The notes: generated from the letters alone by a model not told the origin. Positions 53,266-63,235 are shown, counted from the stretch's first letter. The stretch: 64,000 nt of DNA from Xanthomonas sp. DAR 34887 (GCF_041245805.1 NZ_CP162490.1:5061001-5125000), one strand, 5' to 3'. Made by a program: numbers and translations.

Positions 53266-53653
53266 ACCTTTGCCGAGTTCAATGCCTCGTCGCATTGGCG
53301 GGCTTCCTGTCCAGGCAGCGTAGCGATGCGATATGGCACGCGACAGCCATTGCACCGCGACCACGCGTTCGGCGACGCAAGCCGCCAGCGCGTAACGCCA
53401 CGGCCACCGCATGGCACGGTCGTGCCGGCCCCGTGCCACTAAGCGATGGCCTGCGCGCGGCACAACCGTAATTTCAATGTGTTGTCCGCAAGCCCGCAGC
53501 CGAATGCCGGCGCGATCGACTGACCAGGGCGGAAGCCACTGCTGTTGAAAGAGTTCGCCCCTCGCCAACCTGTCGGCAGCCGCACCGGCGATGCCCCGCA
53601 GGTGCTACCGTCCCGCGCTCGCCTTCCCACTTCCACGCCACCGGAGCGTCCGC
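53266..53653. other. Intergenic region with short palindromes
   Basis: Between the effector and the M61 protease gene there are short GC palindromes, for example GGCACGGTCGTGCC near 53413. No gene, REP pair or clear terminator was recognised. Confidence 0.4.
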
Positions 53654-55591
53654 ATGCCCCTCCCAGCCATTTTTCTTCCCCGCCGCGCGCCCCTGGCGCT
53701 GGCCCTGGGTGCTTCCCTGGCATTCGCGGGGACGGCCGGCGCGCAGATCGTGCGCACGCCCGACGTGCCGGCGCCGCAGGACACGCCCTACCCGGGCCGC
53801 ATCGCGCTGCAGGTGGACGCCGGCGACGTGCGCCAGGGCATCTACCGGGTGCGCGAGACGATTCCGGTCGCGGCCGGACGGCTGACGTTGCAGTACCCGC
53901 AGTGGATCCCCGGCGACCATTCGCCGAGCGGGCCGGTGGCGATGCTGGCCGGGCTGACGCTCACCGCCAACGGCGCGCCGCTGGCGTGGCGCCGCGACAC
54001 CTTCGATGTCTACAGCTTCCATGTGGACGTGCCGCAGGGCGTGTCCGCGATCGAGGCCAGCTTCCAGTACCTGTCGCCGCGCGACGACGGCTTCGAGATG
54101 ACCGACCGGATGCTGCAGCTGGAATGGAACAAGCTGGCCCTGTATCCCGCCGGCCACTACACCCATGGCATCAGCGTGGTGCCCAGCGTGACCCTGCCGG
54201 CAGGCTGGCAGTTCGGCACGGCGCTGGAGACCGCCACCCAGTCCGGCGCCACCACCACCTTCAAGCCGGTGGACTTCGAGACGCTGGTCGATTCGCCGAT
54301 CTACGCCGGACGCTACTTCAAGCGCGTGGATCTCACCCCGCCGGGCGGCGCGCCGGTGCATCTGGACGTCGTCGCCGATACGCCGGCGTCGCTGGAAATC
54401 ACGCCCTCGCAGCTGCAGGCGCACCGCAACCTGGCCGTGCAGGCGCTCAAGCTGTTCGGCGCGCACCACTACGACCACTACGATTTCCTGTTCTCGCTGT
54501 CCGACGTGCTGGGCGGCAACGGCCTGGAACACCACCAGTCCAGCGAGAACGGGCTGGAGGCGGACTACTTCAGCGCCTGGGCCGACAACGCGCCCGACCG
54601 CGATCTGCTGGCGCACGAGTACACGCACTCGTGGAACGGCAAATTCCGGCGCCCGGCCGATCTGTGGACGCCCAGCTTCAACGTGCCGATGGGCGATTCG
54701 CTGCTGTGGGTCTACGAGGGACAGACGCAGTATTGGGGCTACGTGCTCACGGCGCGCGCCGGGATGTGGACGCCGGAACAGTTCCGCGATGCGCTGGCGA
54801 TGACCGCGGCCAACTACGACCGCAACCGCGAAGGCTTCCAGTGGCGTTCGCTGGAGGACACCACCAACGATCCCACCGCCGCGCACCGCGCGCCGCTGCC
54901 GTACCGCAGCTGGCAGATGAGCGAAGACTATTACAGCGGCGGGCAGATGCTGTGGCTGGCGGTGGACGCCAAGCTGCGCGCGCTCAGCCATGGCCGCAAG
55001 TCGCTGGACGATTTCGCCAAGGCCTTCTTCGGCGTGGACGACGGCAGCCACACGGTCAGGACCTATACCTTCGACGACGTGGTGGCCGCTCTGAATGGCG
55101 TGGCCGCGTTCGACTGGGCCGGCTTTCTCGCGCCCCGCGTGAATGCGGTGAACCCGCCGCTGCTGGAAGGGCTGCAGGCCAGCGGCTGGAAGCTGGCCTA
55201 TACCGACCAACCGAGCGCGTTCGAGAAGCAGTACGACAGCCGCCACCAGTCGGCGCGCCACCGCTATAACTTCGCCTGGTCGATCGGCCTGGTGATGAAC
55301 GACGACGCCAGCATCAACGACGTGGTGTGGGACGGCCCCGCGTTCAAGGCCGGCGTCAGCACCGGTGCCACGCTGCTGGCGGTCAACGGCCAGGACTACA
55401 CGCGCGAGGTGCTCAAGCAGGCCATCGCCGAGGCCAAGGGCGGCACCGCGCCGATCGTGCTGACCCTGAAGTTCCAGGGCGGCGTGCGCAGCGTGGAGGT
55501 GAACTACCACGACGGCCTGCAGTACCCGCACCTGGTGCGGGTGGACGGCACGCCGGACACCCTGAGCCAGGTCATCGCCGCGCGGCGATAA
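53654..55591 (+). CDS. M61-family metallopeptidase with PDZ domain, exported
   Basis: A 645-residue periplasmic peptidase. The signal peptide (residues 1-30) ends GTAGAQ. The N-terminal beta-domain precedes the catalytic zincin region with HEYTHSWNGK (H321, E322, H325), LWVYEGQTQYWGYVL supplying the downstream glutamate. A PDZ domain lies at about 535-615 (GLVMNDDASINDVVW, GATLLAVNGQDY). The family acts as glycyl aminopeptidase; the substrate here is unknown. The ATG at 53654 has CGGAG 7 nt upstream and starts the signal peptide, unlike the ATG 21 codons earlier. It is monocistronic. Confidence 0.93.
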   Translation: MPLPAIFLPRRAPLALALGASLAFAGTAGAQIVRTPDVPAPQDTPYPGRIALQVDAGDVRQGIYRVRETIPVAAGRLTLQYPQWIPGDHSPSGPVAMLAGLTLTANGAPLAWRRDTFDVYSFHVDVPQGVSAIEASFQYLSPRDDGFEMTDRMLQLEWNKLALYPAGHYTHGISVVPSVTLPAGWQFGTALETATQSGATTTFKPVDFETLVDSPIYAGRYFKRVDLTPPGGAPVHLDVVADTPASLEITPSQLQAHRNLAVQALKLFGAHHYDHYDFLFSLSDVLGGNGLEHHQSSENGLEADYFSAWADNAPDRDLLAHEYTHSWNGKFRRPADLWTPSFNVPMGDSLLWVYEGQTQYWGYVLTARAGMWTPEQFRDALAMTAANYDRNREGFQWRSLEDTTNDPTAAHRAPLPYRSWQMSEDYYSGGQMLWLAVDAKLRALSHGRKSLDDFAKAFFGVDDGSHTVRTYTFDDVVAALNGVAAFDWAGFLAPRVNAVNPPLLEGLQASGWKLAYTDQPSAFEKQYDSRHQSARHRYNFAWSIGLVMNDDASINDVVWDGPAFKAGVSTGATLLAVNGQDYTREVLKQAIAEAKGGTAPIVLTLKFQGGVRSVEVNYHDGLQYPHLVRVDGTPDTLSQVIAARR

Positions 55592-55598
55592 CCAGAAC

Positions 55599-55623
55599 GG
55601 CTGCCGGAGCCTATCCGGCAGCC
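55599..55623 (+). terminator. Hairpin downstream of the M61 peptidase gene
   Basis: GGCTGCCGG (55599-55607) pairs with CCGGCAGCC (55615-55623) around a 7-nt loop, 8 bp after the stop codon. There is no T-run, so termination would be partial or would need other factors. The rest of 55592-56015 shows no gene; an AT-richer promoter-like patch lies near 55875-55935. Confidence 0.5.
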
Positions 55624-56015
55624 GCAGTGCCGACGCTGCCGGACCGGATCGACCCAATCGCCACGCGGCGTCGCCGCAGCGCCGCCATGCATGTCGCAGA
55701 CGGCCAGCGTCCACTGCGCCAGCGCCACTCGCGGCATGCCGATCCGCGGCCACGACCGAACGCGCCCGCATTCCGCGACAGATGCTCGCCATCGCCAGCC
55801 GCTGAAGGATCGTAGCGTCGTGCAGGATCGGTACTGCCGACGGCGCCATGGCGCCCGGGCCGCCGTTGCCGCCCCGTTCAAAAGTGTGGAAAACCCCGCA
55901 CCAATTGTGTGATGATCGACACTCTTTTCACCCGCACGCCTGAGCAAGCCGGACGATGGCGCGTCCGCCTCAACGCGGCGCTCCTTTATTGCAACGGACG
56001 CCAGAAGGAAGTTCC

Positions 56016-56498
56016 ATGTTCGATCGGTTCGTGAAGACGACAGCGCCGGCCGCCGCGTTCGGCGCACGCACGCGGCGCGATCGCACCGTCGCCCTTTCCC
56101 CGACGAGGAGCGTGCGACGCATGGCCGTGCTGGCACTGGCGGCACTGGCGTTGAGCGGCTGCCAGCCGCGCCGGACCGGGATGTTCTCGACCCTGGAACT
56201 GGACAAGGACGGCCTGCTGTACGGCTATGAGATCTTCATCGTCAAGGCCGATCGCGATACGGGCGCGGGCCAGGACTACTACGCGATCGTGCAGTGCGCC
56301 GACGGCAAGGCCGGGCCGCCGGCGATCGGCCAGGTGACGATGACCGCCGACCAGGTGCACATCGCGCTGCCGTCGCACGCGACGCCGGGCTGCCCCTCGT
56401 CCACCTTCGTCGGTACCGTGGGGTTCAAGGAACTGGCCGGCCATTTCGCCGGCGGCGAGCCACTGGCGCTGGCGCGCAAGTACAGCTTCTGGGAGTGA
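56016..56498 (+). CDS. Putative lipoprotein of unknown function
   Basis: A 160-residue protein with a hydrophobic segment AVLALAALALSGC; LSGC is a clear lipobox. GAAGGAAG before the ATG at 56016 favours this start, which gives an unusually long basic leader of about 35 residues. A second start at the ATG 35 codons later (56121) is preceded by GAGGAG at 10 nt and gives a textbook lipoprotein signal. The mature part has GLLYGYEIFIVKADRDTG, YYAIVQCADG and a second cysteine in ATPGCPSSTF. No family recognised. It is followed 108 bp later by a VOC gene. Confidence 0.7.
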   Translation: MFDRFVKTTAPAAAFGARTRRDRTVALSPTRSVRRMAVLALAALALSGCQPRRTGMFSTLELDKDGLLYGYEIFIVKADRDTGAGQDYYAIVQCADGKAGPPAIGQVTMTADQVHIALPSHATPGCPSSTFVGTVGFKELAGHFAGGEPLALARKYSFWE

Positions 56499-56606
56499 AC
56501 GCTCTTCCTCCGGCGCGTCTCGCGCTGGATGCCGTGCCGTGGCGCGGCTTGACGCTGCAACCTGTCCGCGGAACCATCCCCCGACCCCCTGCCCCCGGAG
56601 CGTCCG

Positions 56607-56993
56607 ATGAAGCGAGTCACTGGCATTGGCGGCATCTTCTTCAAGGCCCACGACGCGGCGGCGTTGCAGGCCTGGTACAAGCGCCACCTGGGCATCGACG
56701 TGCAGGACTGGGGCGGCACCGCCTTCCCCTGGACCGACGCTGCCGGCACGCCGGTCGCCGGCAGCACCATCTGGTCGATCGGCGCGGCGCAAGGCGATCA
56801 GTTCGCGCCCAGCACGGCGCCTTTCATGATCAATTACCGGGTGGACGATCTGCTCGCGCTGGTCGAGGTCTTGCGCGAAGAAGGCTGCAACGTGCTCGAT
56901 CGCGTGGACGATTCCGAGTACGGGAAATTCGCCTGGGTCATCGATCCGGAAGGCAACAAGGTGGAGCTGTGGCAACCGCCTGCGGGGCAGTGA
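56607..56993 (+). CDS. VOC (glyoxalase/dioxygenase superfamily) protein
   Basis: A 128-residue single VOC unit. It begins VTGIGGIFFKAHDAAALQAW and has KRHLGIDVQDWGG, FMINYRVDDLLALVEVL, and ends VIDPEGNKVELWQPP, the standard last strand with a metal-ligand glutamate. The superfamily includes glyoxalases, extradiol dioxygenases and resistance proteins, so the reaction is not predictable. CGGAG lies 7 nt before the ATG. Confidence 0.9.
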   Translation: MKRVTGIGGIFFKAHDAAALQAWYKRHLGIDVQDWGGTAFPWTDAAGTPVAGSTIWSIGAAQGDQFAPSTAPFMINYRVDDLLALVEVLREEGCNVLDRVDDSEYGKFAWVIDPEGNKVELWQPPAGQ

Positions 56994-57149
56994 GTGCGCA
57001 TCCGTGGTGAGCCGGAGGACGCGGGGCAGCCGACGCCAATGCCGTTGATGCTGTCGCGCCGACGAGTACTTGTGATGACTTTGCCGGCACGCTGCAGGTT
57101 GGGCTTCAAGCCTGATCGGTCCGGCCTATGAGGCTGGATGGCTCCGTTC

Positions 57150-57227
57150 GTCGCGACTGAAGTCGCTCCCACAAGGATCTCGTGGCGAACCGGCTGGAAG
57201 CGCTGTGGGAGGGACTTCAGTCCCGAC
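57150..57227. repeat. REP palindrome pair
   Basis: Arms at 57150-57173 and 57204-57227 are imperfect inverted copies (GTCGCGACTGAAGTCGCTCC and its partner with GGGACTTCAGTCCC). This is the first of two adjacent pairs downstream of uvrD. Confidence 0.82.
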
Positions 57228-57261
57228 TGCTCCGACGCCGGATGGTGCATCGCTTCGTTCG

Positions 57262-57337
57262 TCGCGGCTGAAGCTGCTCCTACAGGGGCTTGCGACGAGC
57301 GCACCGGGGCGCTGTAGGAGCAAGGTCCGTCCCGACT
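57262..57337. repeat. REP palindrome pair (degenerate)
   Basis: Arms at 57262-57285 and 57314-57337; the right arm is diverged (GTAGGAGCAAGGTCCGTCCC). Together with the preceding pair it fills the 56994-57387 gap between the convergent VOC and uvrD genes; no gene was seen there. Confidence 0.75.
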
Positions 57338-57387
57338 GCTTCCTGAGCCGAACGGCTACGCGGTGTCGGTCGCGCGATGCAGCCCCG

Positions 57388-59589
57388 TCAGAGCACCGTC
57401 AGGTTCGCGTACGCCATCACCAGCCACTTCGCGCCGACCTCGTCGAACTGCACCTGCACCCGCGCGTGCGCGCCGTTGCCTTCGTAGTCGATGACCACGC
57501 CGCCGCCGAACTTGGGGTGCTGCACATTGGCGCCGAGCTTGATCGCCGGCGCCTCGATGGCGCTGTGGCCGAGGTTGCGCGGCGCGCCCAGCGAGGCGCT
57601 GCGCGATACCTGCACCTTCGGCCGCACTTCGTGCAGCAGCTCGCGCGGGATCTCGCGCAGGAAGCGCGAGGGCACGTTGTAGTTGTCCTGGCCGTGGATG
57701 CGCCGCGACTCGGCGTAGCTGAGCACCAGCTTGTGGCGCGCGCGGGTGATGCCGACGTAGGCCAGGCGCCGCTCTTCCTCCAGCCGCCCGCTCTCCTCCA
57801 GCGACCGCGCGCTGGGGAACAGCCCATCCTCCATGCCGGCCAGGAACACCAGCGGGAACTCCAGGCCCTTGGCCGAATGCAGCGTCATCAGCTGCACGCC
57901 TTCTTCGCCGGCCTGGGCCTGGCCTTCGCCGGCCTCCAGCGAGGCGTAGGCCAGAAACGCGACCAGTTCGGTCATCGCCTGGCGGCCCTCGTCGGCGTCC
58001 TCGTCGCCGTCGGCGCGCACGAAGCGCGAGGCCACCGAGACCAGTTCGTCGAGGTTGTCGGTGCGCGACTCCGAATCCAGCCCGCCGCGGCTTTCCTTGC
58101 TCCAGTGCTCGCGCAGCGCCGAGCGCGCCAGCACCTGGTCGATCTGTTCGGGCAGCGGCAGGCCTGCCACTTCGGCGGAAAGCTGCTCGATCAGGCCCAG
58201 GAACTGCGCCAAGGCATTGCGCGCCCGCGCGGCCAGATCGCCGCCCTGCTGCGCGGCTTGGTGCGCCGCGGCCCACAGCGACAGCGACTGCGCGCGCGCC
58301 AGGCGCCGCACTTCGTCCAGCGTGCGGTCGCCGATGCCGCGCGTGGGCGTGTTCACCGCGCGCTCGAACGCCGCGTCGTCGGCGCGGTTGGCGACCAGGC
58401 GCAGGTAGGCCAGGGTGTCCTTGATTTCGGCGCGCTCGAAGAAGCGCATGCCGCCGTAGACGCGGTACGGCACCTGCTCGGCGATCAGCGATTCTTCGAA
58501 CGCGCGCGACTGCGCGTTGCTGCGGTAGAGCACCGCCGCCTCGCTGTAGCTGCCGCCGTCGCGCACCCACTGGCGCACGCGCTCGACCACGTAGCGCGCC
58601 TCGTCGATCTCGTTGTAGGCCGCGTACAGGTCGATCGGGTCGCCATCGCCCGAATCGGTCCACAGCTGCTTGCCGATGCGGTCCGGGTTGTGCGCGATCA
58701 CCGCGTTGGCGGCGTTGAGGATGTTGGCGCTGGAGCGGTAGTTCTGCTCCAGGCGGATGGTCTGCGCGTTCGGGAAATCCTTCAGGAAGCGCTGCACGTT
58801 CTCGACCTTGGCGCCGCGCCAGCCATAGATCGCCTGGTCGTCGTCGCCGACCACGAACACGCGCCCGGTGTCGCCGGCGAGCACGCGCACGAACGCGTAC
58901 TGGATCGCATTGGTGTCCTGGAACTCGTCGACCAGAATTTCGCTGAAGCGGCCGCGGTAGTGCGCCAGCAAGGCCGGGTTGTCGCGCAGCAGTTCGTGCG
59001 CGCGCAGCAGCAACTCGGCGAAATCGACCAGGCCCGCGCGGTCGCAACGCTCCTGGTACAGCGCGTAGGCGCTGCGCAAGGTGGTGGTCCACTCGTCGCG
59101 CGGCTCGGGCTGGATGTGCTGCGCGCGCCGGCCCTCGTCCTTCTGCTGGTTGATCCACCACACGATCTGCTTGGGCGGGAACTTGCCCTCGTCCAGCTCC
59201 AGCTGCTGCACGACGCGCTTGACCAGGCGCAGCTGGTCGTCCGAATCGAGCACCTGGAAGCTTTCCGGCAGCTTGGCGTCCTGCCAGTGCAGGCGCAGCA
59301 GGCGGTGCGCCAGGCCATGGAAGGTGCCGATCCACATGCCGCGGCTGCCGTTGCGCAGTTGCAGGTCGGTGCGGTGGCGCATCTCGCCGGCCGCCTTGTT
59401 GGTGAAGGTGACCGCAAAGATGCCGTGCACCGGCACGCCGTGGACTTCGTTGAGCCAGGCGATACGGTGGGTGAGCACGCGCGTCTTGCCGGACCCGGCG
59501 CCGGCCAGGACCAGATAGTGGCCGGACGGGGCGGAGACGGCCTCGCGCTGGGCGGGGTTCAGATCATCGAGCAAATGGGAGACATCCAC
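57388..59589 (-). CDS. uvrD: DNA helicase II (UvrD/Rep family)
   Basis: A 733-residue 3'-5' SF1A helicase for mismatch and nucleotide excision repair. Motifs in order: Walker A GAGSGKT (30-36), FTNKAAGEM (motif Ia), DEFQDTN (motif II), VVGDDDQAIYGWRGA (motif III), LEQNYRSS (IV), TLHSAKGLEFPLVF (V) and RLAYVGITRA (VI). The C-terminal PKFGGGVVIDYEG matches the UvrD tail. Length is normal. The start is the GTG at 59587-59589, giving MDVSHLL; no upstream ATG is in frame. Confidence 0.97.
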   Translation of the reverse strand: MDVSHLLDDLNPAQREAVSAPSGHYLVLAGAGSGKTRVLTHRIAWLNEVHGVPVHGIFAVTFTNKAAGEMRHRTDLQLRNGSRGMWIGTFHGLAHRLLRLHWQDAKLPESFQVLDSDDQLRLVKRVVQQLELDEGKFPPKQIVWWINQQKDEGRRAQHIQPEPRDEWTTTLRSAYALYQERCDRAGLVDFAELLLRAHELLRDNPALLAHYRGRFSEILVDEFQDTNAIQYAFVRVLAGDTGRVFVVGDDDQAIYGWRGAKVENVQRFLKDFPNAQTIRLEQNYRSSANILNAANAVIAHNPDRIGKQLWTDSGDGDPIDLYAAYNEIDEARYVVERVRQWVRDGGSYSEAAVLYRSNAQSRAFEESLIAEQVPYRVYGGMRFFERAEIKDTLAYLRLVANRADDAAFERAVNTPTRGIGDRTLDEVRRLARAQSLSLWAAAHQAAQQGGDLAARARNALAQFLGLIEQLSAEVAGLPLPEQIDQVLARSALREHWSKESRGGLDSESRTDNLDELVSVASRFVRADGDEDADEGRQAMTELVAFLAYASLEAGEGQAQAGEEGVQLMTLHSAKGLEFPLVFLAGMEDGLFPSARSLEESGRLEEERRLAYVGITRARHKLVLSYAESRRIHGQDNYNVPSRFLREIPRELLHEVRPKVQVSRSASLGAPRNLGHSAIEAPAIKLGANVQHPKFGGGVVIDYEGNGAHARVQVQFDEVGAKWLVMAYANLTVL

Positions 59590-59699
59590 CCGGGCATTTT
59601 ACCGGTTACGGCGGCGCACCGGCTGCGACCGGGCAACCCGATCGCGGAAAAGGCCGCAACGGCGTGTCGTGGCGGCCCGGCAACGGCGCGTCGTCGCCG

Positions 59700-61700
59700 C
59701 TACCGCACGCTTCTGTCCACGTACGGCCGCGATTGCAGGATCAGCACCTCGTCGCCGACCACGGCCCATTCGATGTCCTGGTCCGCGCCGCCCAGCGCCT
59801 GCTTGGTGGAGGCGCCGACCCTGGCCAGCCGCGCGATCAAGGCATCGGTCAGCACCTGGCGCGAGCCGGTGATGGGCACTTCGCGGACGCCGCCGCCGGC
59901 ATTGGCGACGAGCTGGGTGTCTTCGGCCGAGCGGCTCAGCACCTGCACCGCCTTGGACCAGCTCGAATACATCACCTGTTCGGCCTGGCGCTTGCCCTCC
60001 ACCACGCGGATGCCGAGTCCGCGCTTGGCCGAGATGTAGGTGACGTGGCGGTGAGCGGCGTCGAACGGATCGCGGGTGATCATCACCCCCGAACTGTCCG
60101 AGGGCGCGGCACGCTGCACCAGCACCGCCATGGCCACCGCGTCCTGGCTTAGCCCCGCGGCCGTGCGCGCCTCGTAGGCCTCGAAGTTGTAGACCGACGC
60201 CCACACCGTCTGCACCGCCTTGGCCAGGGCATCGGCGCGGGTCACGTTGGGCACGGTGGTGTACAGGCCGGCACCGCTGAAGCCCGGCAGGTCCTCGGAA
60301 TTGGACGAGCTGCGCACGAACACCGCATCGCCATGCAGCTGATCGCGCCATTGCGCCTCCAGCGCACGAACGACGGCCGGATCGGGCGCGGCATCGGCGA
60401 TCTCGGCACGCAGCGCCGCCAGCGCCTCGCGCCGCACGTTCGCATCGGTCGCGAACCCCGGGCGACGCTGCAGCTCCTGCAGGCGCTGCGAAACCTGCAG
60501 CCGCTGCATCGCCGCCTGGTAGTACGAGAACGGGATGCAGAAGCCGTCCGGCACGCGCGCGGCCGGCGGCAGCACCGCCTTCAGCGTGCCCAGGTTCGCT
60601 GCCTTGACCCCGCAATGGCTGCTGTCGCGCGCGCGCAGTGCCGCCAGCGGCTTGAGCGCGACCACGCTCAGATCCGGGCGCGGCAGGTCGCGCGCCACCG
60701 GGCGGGCGGCGGGCGACGGCGTCCTTGGCGGGCGCGCCAGGGGCGTGACCCGGTAATCGTTGTGGGTGACCTCCAGCGCCACCCAACGTCCGTCGTACTG
60801 GCGCAGCGCGGCCTGGGCATCGCGCACATAGACATTGGGAATGCCCCAGCCCTTGGCCAGCAGGTTGACGTGGGACAGCAGCGTGGACGGGCGCTGCGTC
60901 ACCAACCCCGCGACCGGCGCCAGGGCGATCGGCACCTCGTCCAGCACCGGGATGTCGCGCGGCGACAGCGTGCGCAACTGCTCCTCCGAGCGCACGATGC
61001 GCAGCCGTCCCTCGGCGCGGCCCGTGTTCAACGGCAGGAACCGCTGCTCGCGCAGCAACGCCTCCTGGCTGACGTAGGCCAGGCCCATGGCGCTGGCCAG
61101 TTGCTCGTGCTGGGTGGAATTGGTCTTGAAACGGATCGGGTCGTGGAAGGTGGCGCGCACCACCTCGTCGGTCTGCCGCAGCAAGGGCGCGGTGAGCTGA
61201 TCGCCCTCCCAGAACTCGTAGGTGTAGCCCGGCAGATCCTGCTGCCAGCTGATGGTGCCGAACAGGAAGCGCCGCTGCGGATCGCGGTACTGGGCGTTGC
61301 GCGTCGCCTTGTCCATGCTGCGCACCAGCCGCTGGTATTGCACGAACTGCTCGTGCAGCGCGTGCCGCGGCGTATTGACGTAGTAGATGCGTGCGGCGTC
61401 CTGCCGGTCGATCACGAAGATCAGGTGCGGCATCTCCAGCGCGGTCCCGGCGTTGTAGACCCGGGCGAGCTGCATGAACTGCGCGCGGCTGTCGATGCGC
61501 GGCAGATAGTCCGGGCCCTTCGTCGGTTGCACGGCGGCGTTGCCGCCCTGCCGGTATTCGTAGGGGGAGGGTTTGCGCGCGGTCTGCGCCGTCGCAGGCG
61601 CCGGGCACCCCAGCAACAGCGTGCACAGCAACAGCGCGAACGTGGCGGCCGAGGCGAGCAGCCGCTGGCGCCAGGCGAGGTGCGTACGGGATCGGTCCAT
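59700..61700 (-). CDS. PEP-synthase-like phosphotransfer protein with inverted domain order, exported or lipidated
   Basis: A 666-residue protein. Residues 15-40 form a signal segment (FALLLCTLLLGCPAP) with LLGC as lipobox (C32). After an unassigned domain with FWEGDQLTAP, residues about 250-300 resemble the PEP-utilising swivelling domain, with the phosphohistidine context STLLSHVNLLAKGWGIPN (H277). Residues about 350-665 resemble the ATP-binding PPDK_N domain: GVKAANLGTLKAVL, PDGFCIPFSYYQ, VRSSSNSEDLPGFSG, SGVMITRDPF and a final LILQSRP. Canonical PpsA has the reverse order and a C-terminal TIM barrel, absent here. The product of the reaction is unknown. ATG at 61698-61700. Confidence 0.85.
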   Translation of the reverse strand: MDRSRTHLAWRQRLLASAATFALLLCTLLLGCPAPATAQTARKPSPYEYRQGGNAAVQPTKGPDYLPRIDSRAQFMQLARVYNAGTALEMPHLIFVIDRQDAARIYYVNTPRHALHEQFVQYQRLVRSMDKATRNAQYRDPQRRFLFGTISWQQDLPGYTYEFWEGDQLTAPLLRQTDEVVRATFHDPIRFKTNSTQHEQLASAMGLAYVSQEALLREQRFLPLNTGRAEGRLRIVRSEEQLRTLSPRDIPVLDEVPIALAPVAGLVTQRPSTLLSHVNLLAKGWGIPNVYVRDAQAALRQYDGRWVALEVTHNDYRVTPLARPPRTPSPAARPVARDLPRPDLSVVALKPLAALRARDSSHCGVKAANLGTLKAVLPPAARVPDGFCIPFSYYQAAMQRLQVSQRLQELQRRPGFATDANVRREALAALRAEIADAAPDPAVVRALEAQWRDQLHGDAVFVRSSSNSEDLPGFSGAGLYTTVPNVTRADALAKAVQTVWASVYNFEAYEARTAAGLSQDAVAMAVLVQRAAPSDSSGVMITRDPFDAAHRHVTYISAKRGLGIRVVEGKRQAEQVMYSSWSKAVQVLSRSAEDTQLVANAGGGVREVPITGSRQVLTDALIARLARVGASTKQALGGADQDIEWAVVGDEVLILQSRPYVDRSVR

Positions 61701-61804
61701 GATGCCGATGCGGGAGTTGGGAGTGCGGATCTTAAGCCAGTCCAGGCGGCTTTGGACGCCCGAAAGCACGCTCGGACGCGCGGCATCGGCGCCGCACGCC
61801 TCGG

Positions 61805-63235
61805 CTATGCGTCGGCGTGCGCCGGCCGCAATTCGCCCAGCAGCGCCTGCGCCTGCTGCTGCGCCTGCACGCGCAGTTCCGGGATCGCCAGGCTTTCCCA
61901 CAGGCTGCCGATGCGCAGGCTGCCGAGCACGCGCAGGCGCGGATCGGCATGGCCGTCGGCGTCGAGCAGCGCGCCGTCGGGCGCGGTGGCCACGCCGATG
62001 CCGTGCGGGCCGGGCGCGGCGTGGCCGCAGCCCAGCAGTTGGTGCAGCAGCGGGTTGCGCATGGTCTGCGCGCGCAGCTCCACACCGGTGGCATTGATCA
62101 GGTAGTGGGCGTCCAGCTGCAGCGCCAGGCCATCGGGGCCGACCGCATTGACCTGCACGCAGGCGCCGACCGGGAACACCGTGTCCAATCGCGCGCGGTG
62201 CACGCGCAGTTGGCCGATCCGGCGCATCGCCTGCAATTGCGCGAACACCGGCGCGGCGATGCGGTGCCGGTGCGCATCCCAGTAGCGCACGGCATGGCGC
62301 AGGAAGCGCCGCTGTTCGGCGGCCGACAGCGACTGCCACAGCGCCTGGCCCAGCGGCCGCAGCCGCTCCATCACGCTCTGCCATGGCAGGCCGTGCGCCT
62401 GTGCCGCAGCCGCCTGCCGACGCAGCGCACGCAGGCGCTGACGCAACGGCAGCGCCAGCAGCGGCTGCGGATCGAAGTCGGCCGCGGTGTGACCGGCATG
62501 TTCGGCATGCGGCAGCGGCAGCACCGCGTGCCGCGAGATCACGTGGACCGGGCCGCGGTGCGCGTTGGCGAGCAGGGTCAGCACGCTGTCGGCCATGCTC
62601 AGGCCGGCGCCGACGATGCACACCGTGGATTCGCGCGGGATCGCGCGCAGCTGTTCGTAGTTCCAGGCGTCCACGCGCACATGCGCGGGCAGGCTGGCCG
62701 CGCCGCGCGCCGGCAGCGGGCGCAGGCTGTTGCCCAGCGCCAGCACCGTCGCGCGCGCGCGCAGCGTCGCGCCATCCTGCAGGTGCAGCGCCTGGCCGTG
62801 GGCGTCCGGATTCAGCGCCAGCACCCGCTGCTGCCGCCACTGCAGCTGCGCCGGACTCGCGGCCTGCGCCTGTGCCAGGCGCGCGCGCAGATAGTCGGCG
62901 TAATGGCGGCGCTGCACATAGGCCTGCGCCAGCGCGTCGCGCTGCAACGCCGGATACAGCGCCTGCTGCTGCAGCCATTCGAGGAAGTCGTCGGGCTGCT
63001 CGGCGAAGGCGCTCATGCGTCCGGCCGGTACGTTCAGCAGATGCTCCGCGCAGGGCGTCGCGTAGGCCACGCCCTGCGCCAGCGCCGCCTGCGGTTCGAT
63101 CAGCTGCAGCCGCAGTGCCTGCGTGGCCTGCCGCAGCAGCTGCAGCGCCACCAGGGTGCCGGCCGCGCCGCCGCCGACGATGGCGATATCGCAGTCGCAG
63201 TCGCCATCGGATGCGGTGGGCAGGAGGTCGCTCAT
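61805..63235 (-). CDS. FAD/NAD(P)-binding oxidoreductase-like protein
   Basis: A 476-residue flavoprotein. The N-terminal Rossmann fingerprint is IAIVGGGAAGTLVALQLL (about 17-34), and a second nucleotide fold appears in VCIVGAGLSMADSVLTLL (about 205-222). LINATGVELRAQ near the end is the ATG motif of this class. EHLLNVPAGRMSAFAEQPDDF matches the family annotated as FAD-NAD(P)-binding (PF13454 type). Substrate unknown. ATG at 63233-63235. It runs in the same direction as the PEP-synthase-like gene, 104 bp apart. Confidence 0.9.
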   Translation of the reverse strand: MSDLLPTASDGDCDCDIAIVGGGAAGTLVALQLLRQATQALRLQLIEPQAALAQGVAYATPCAEHLLNVPAGRMSAFAEQPDDFLEWLQQQALYPALQRDALAQAYVQRRHYADYLRARLAQAQAASPAQLQWRQQRVLALNPDAHGQALHLQDGATLRARATVLALGNSLRPLPARGAASLPAHVRVDAWNYEQLRAIPRESTVCIVGAGLSMADSVLTLLANAHRGPVHVISRHAVLPLPHAEHAGHTAADFDPQPLLALPLRQRLRALRRQAAAAQAHGLPWQSVMERLRPLGQALWQSLSAAEQRRFLRHAVRYWDAHRHRIAAPVFAQLQAMRRIGQLRVHRARLDTVFPVGACVQVNAVGPDGLALQLDAHYLINATGVELRAQTMRNPLLHQLLGCGHAAPGPHGIGVATAPDGALLDADGHADPRLRVLGSLRIGSLWESLAIPELRVQAQQQAQALLGELRPAHADA

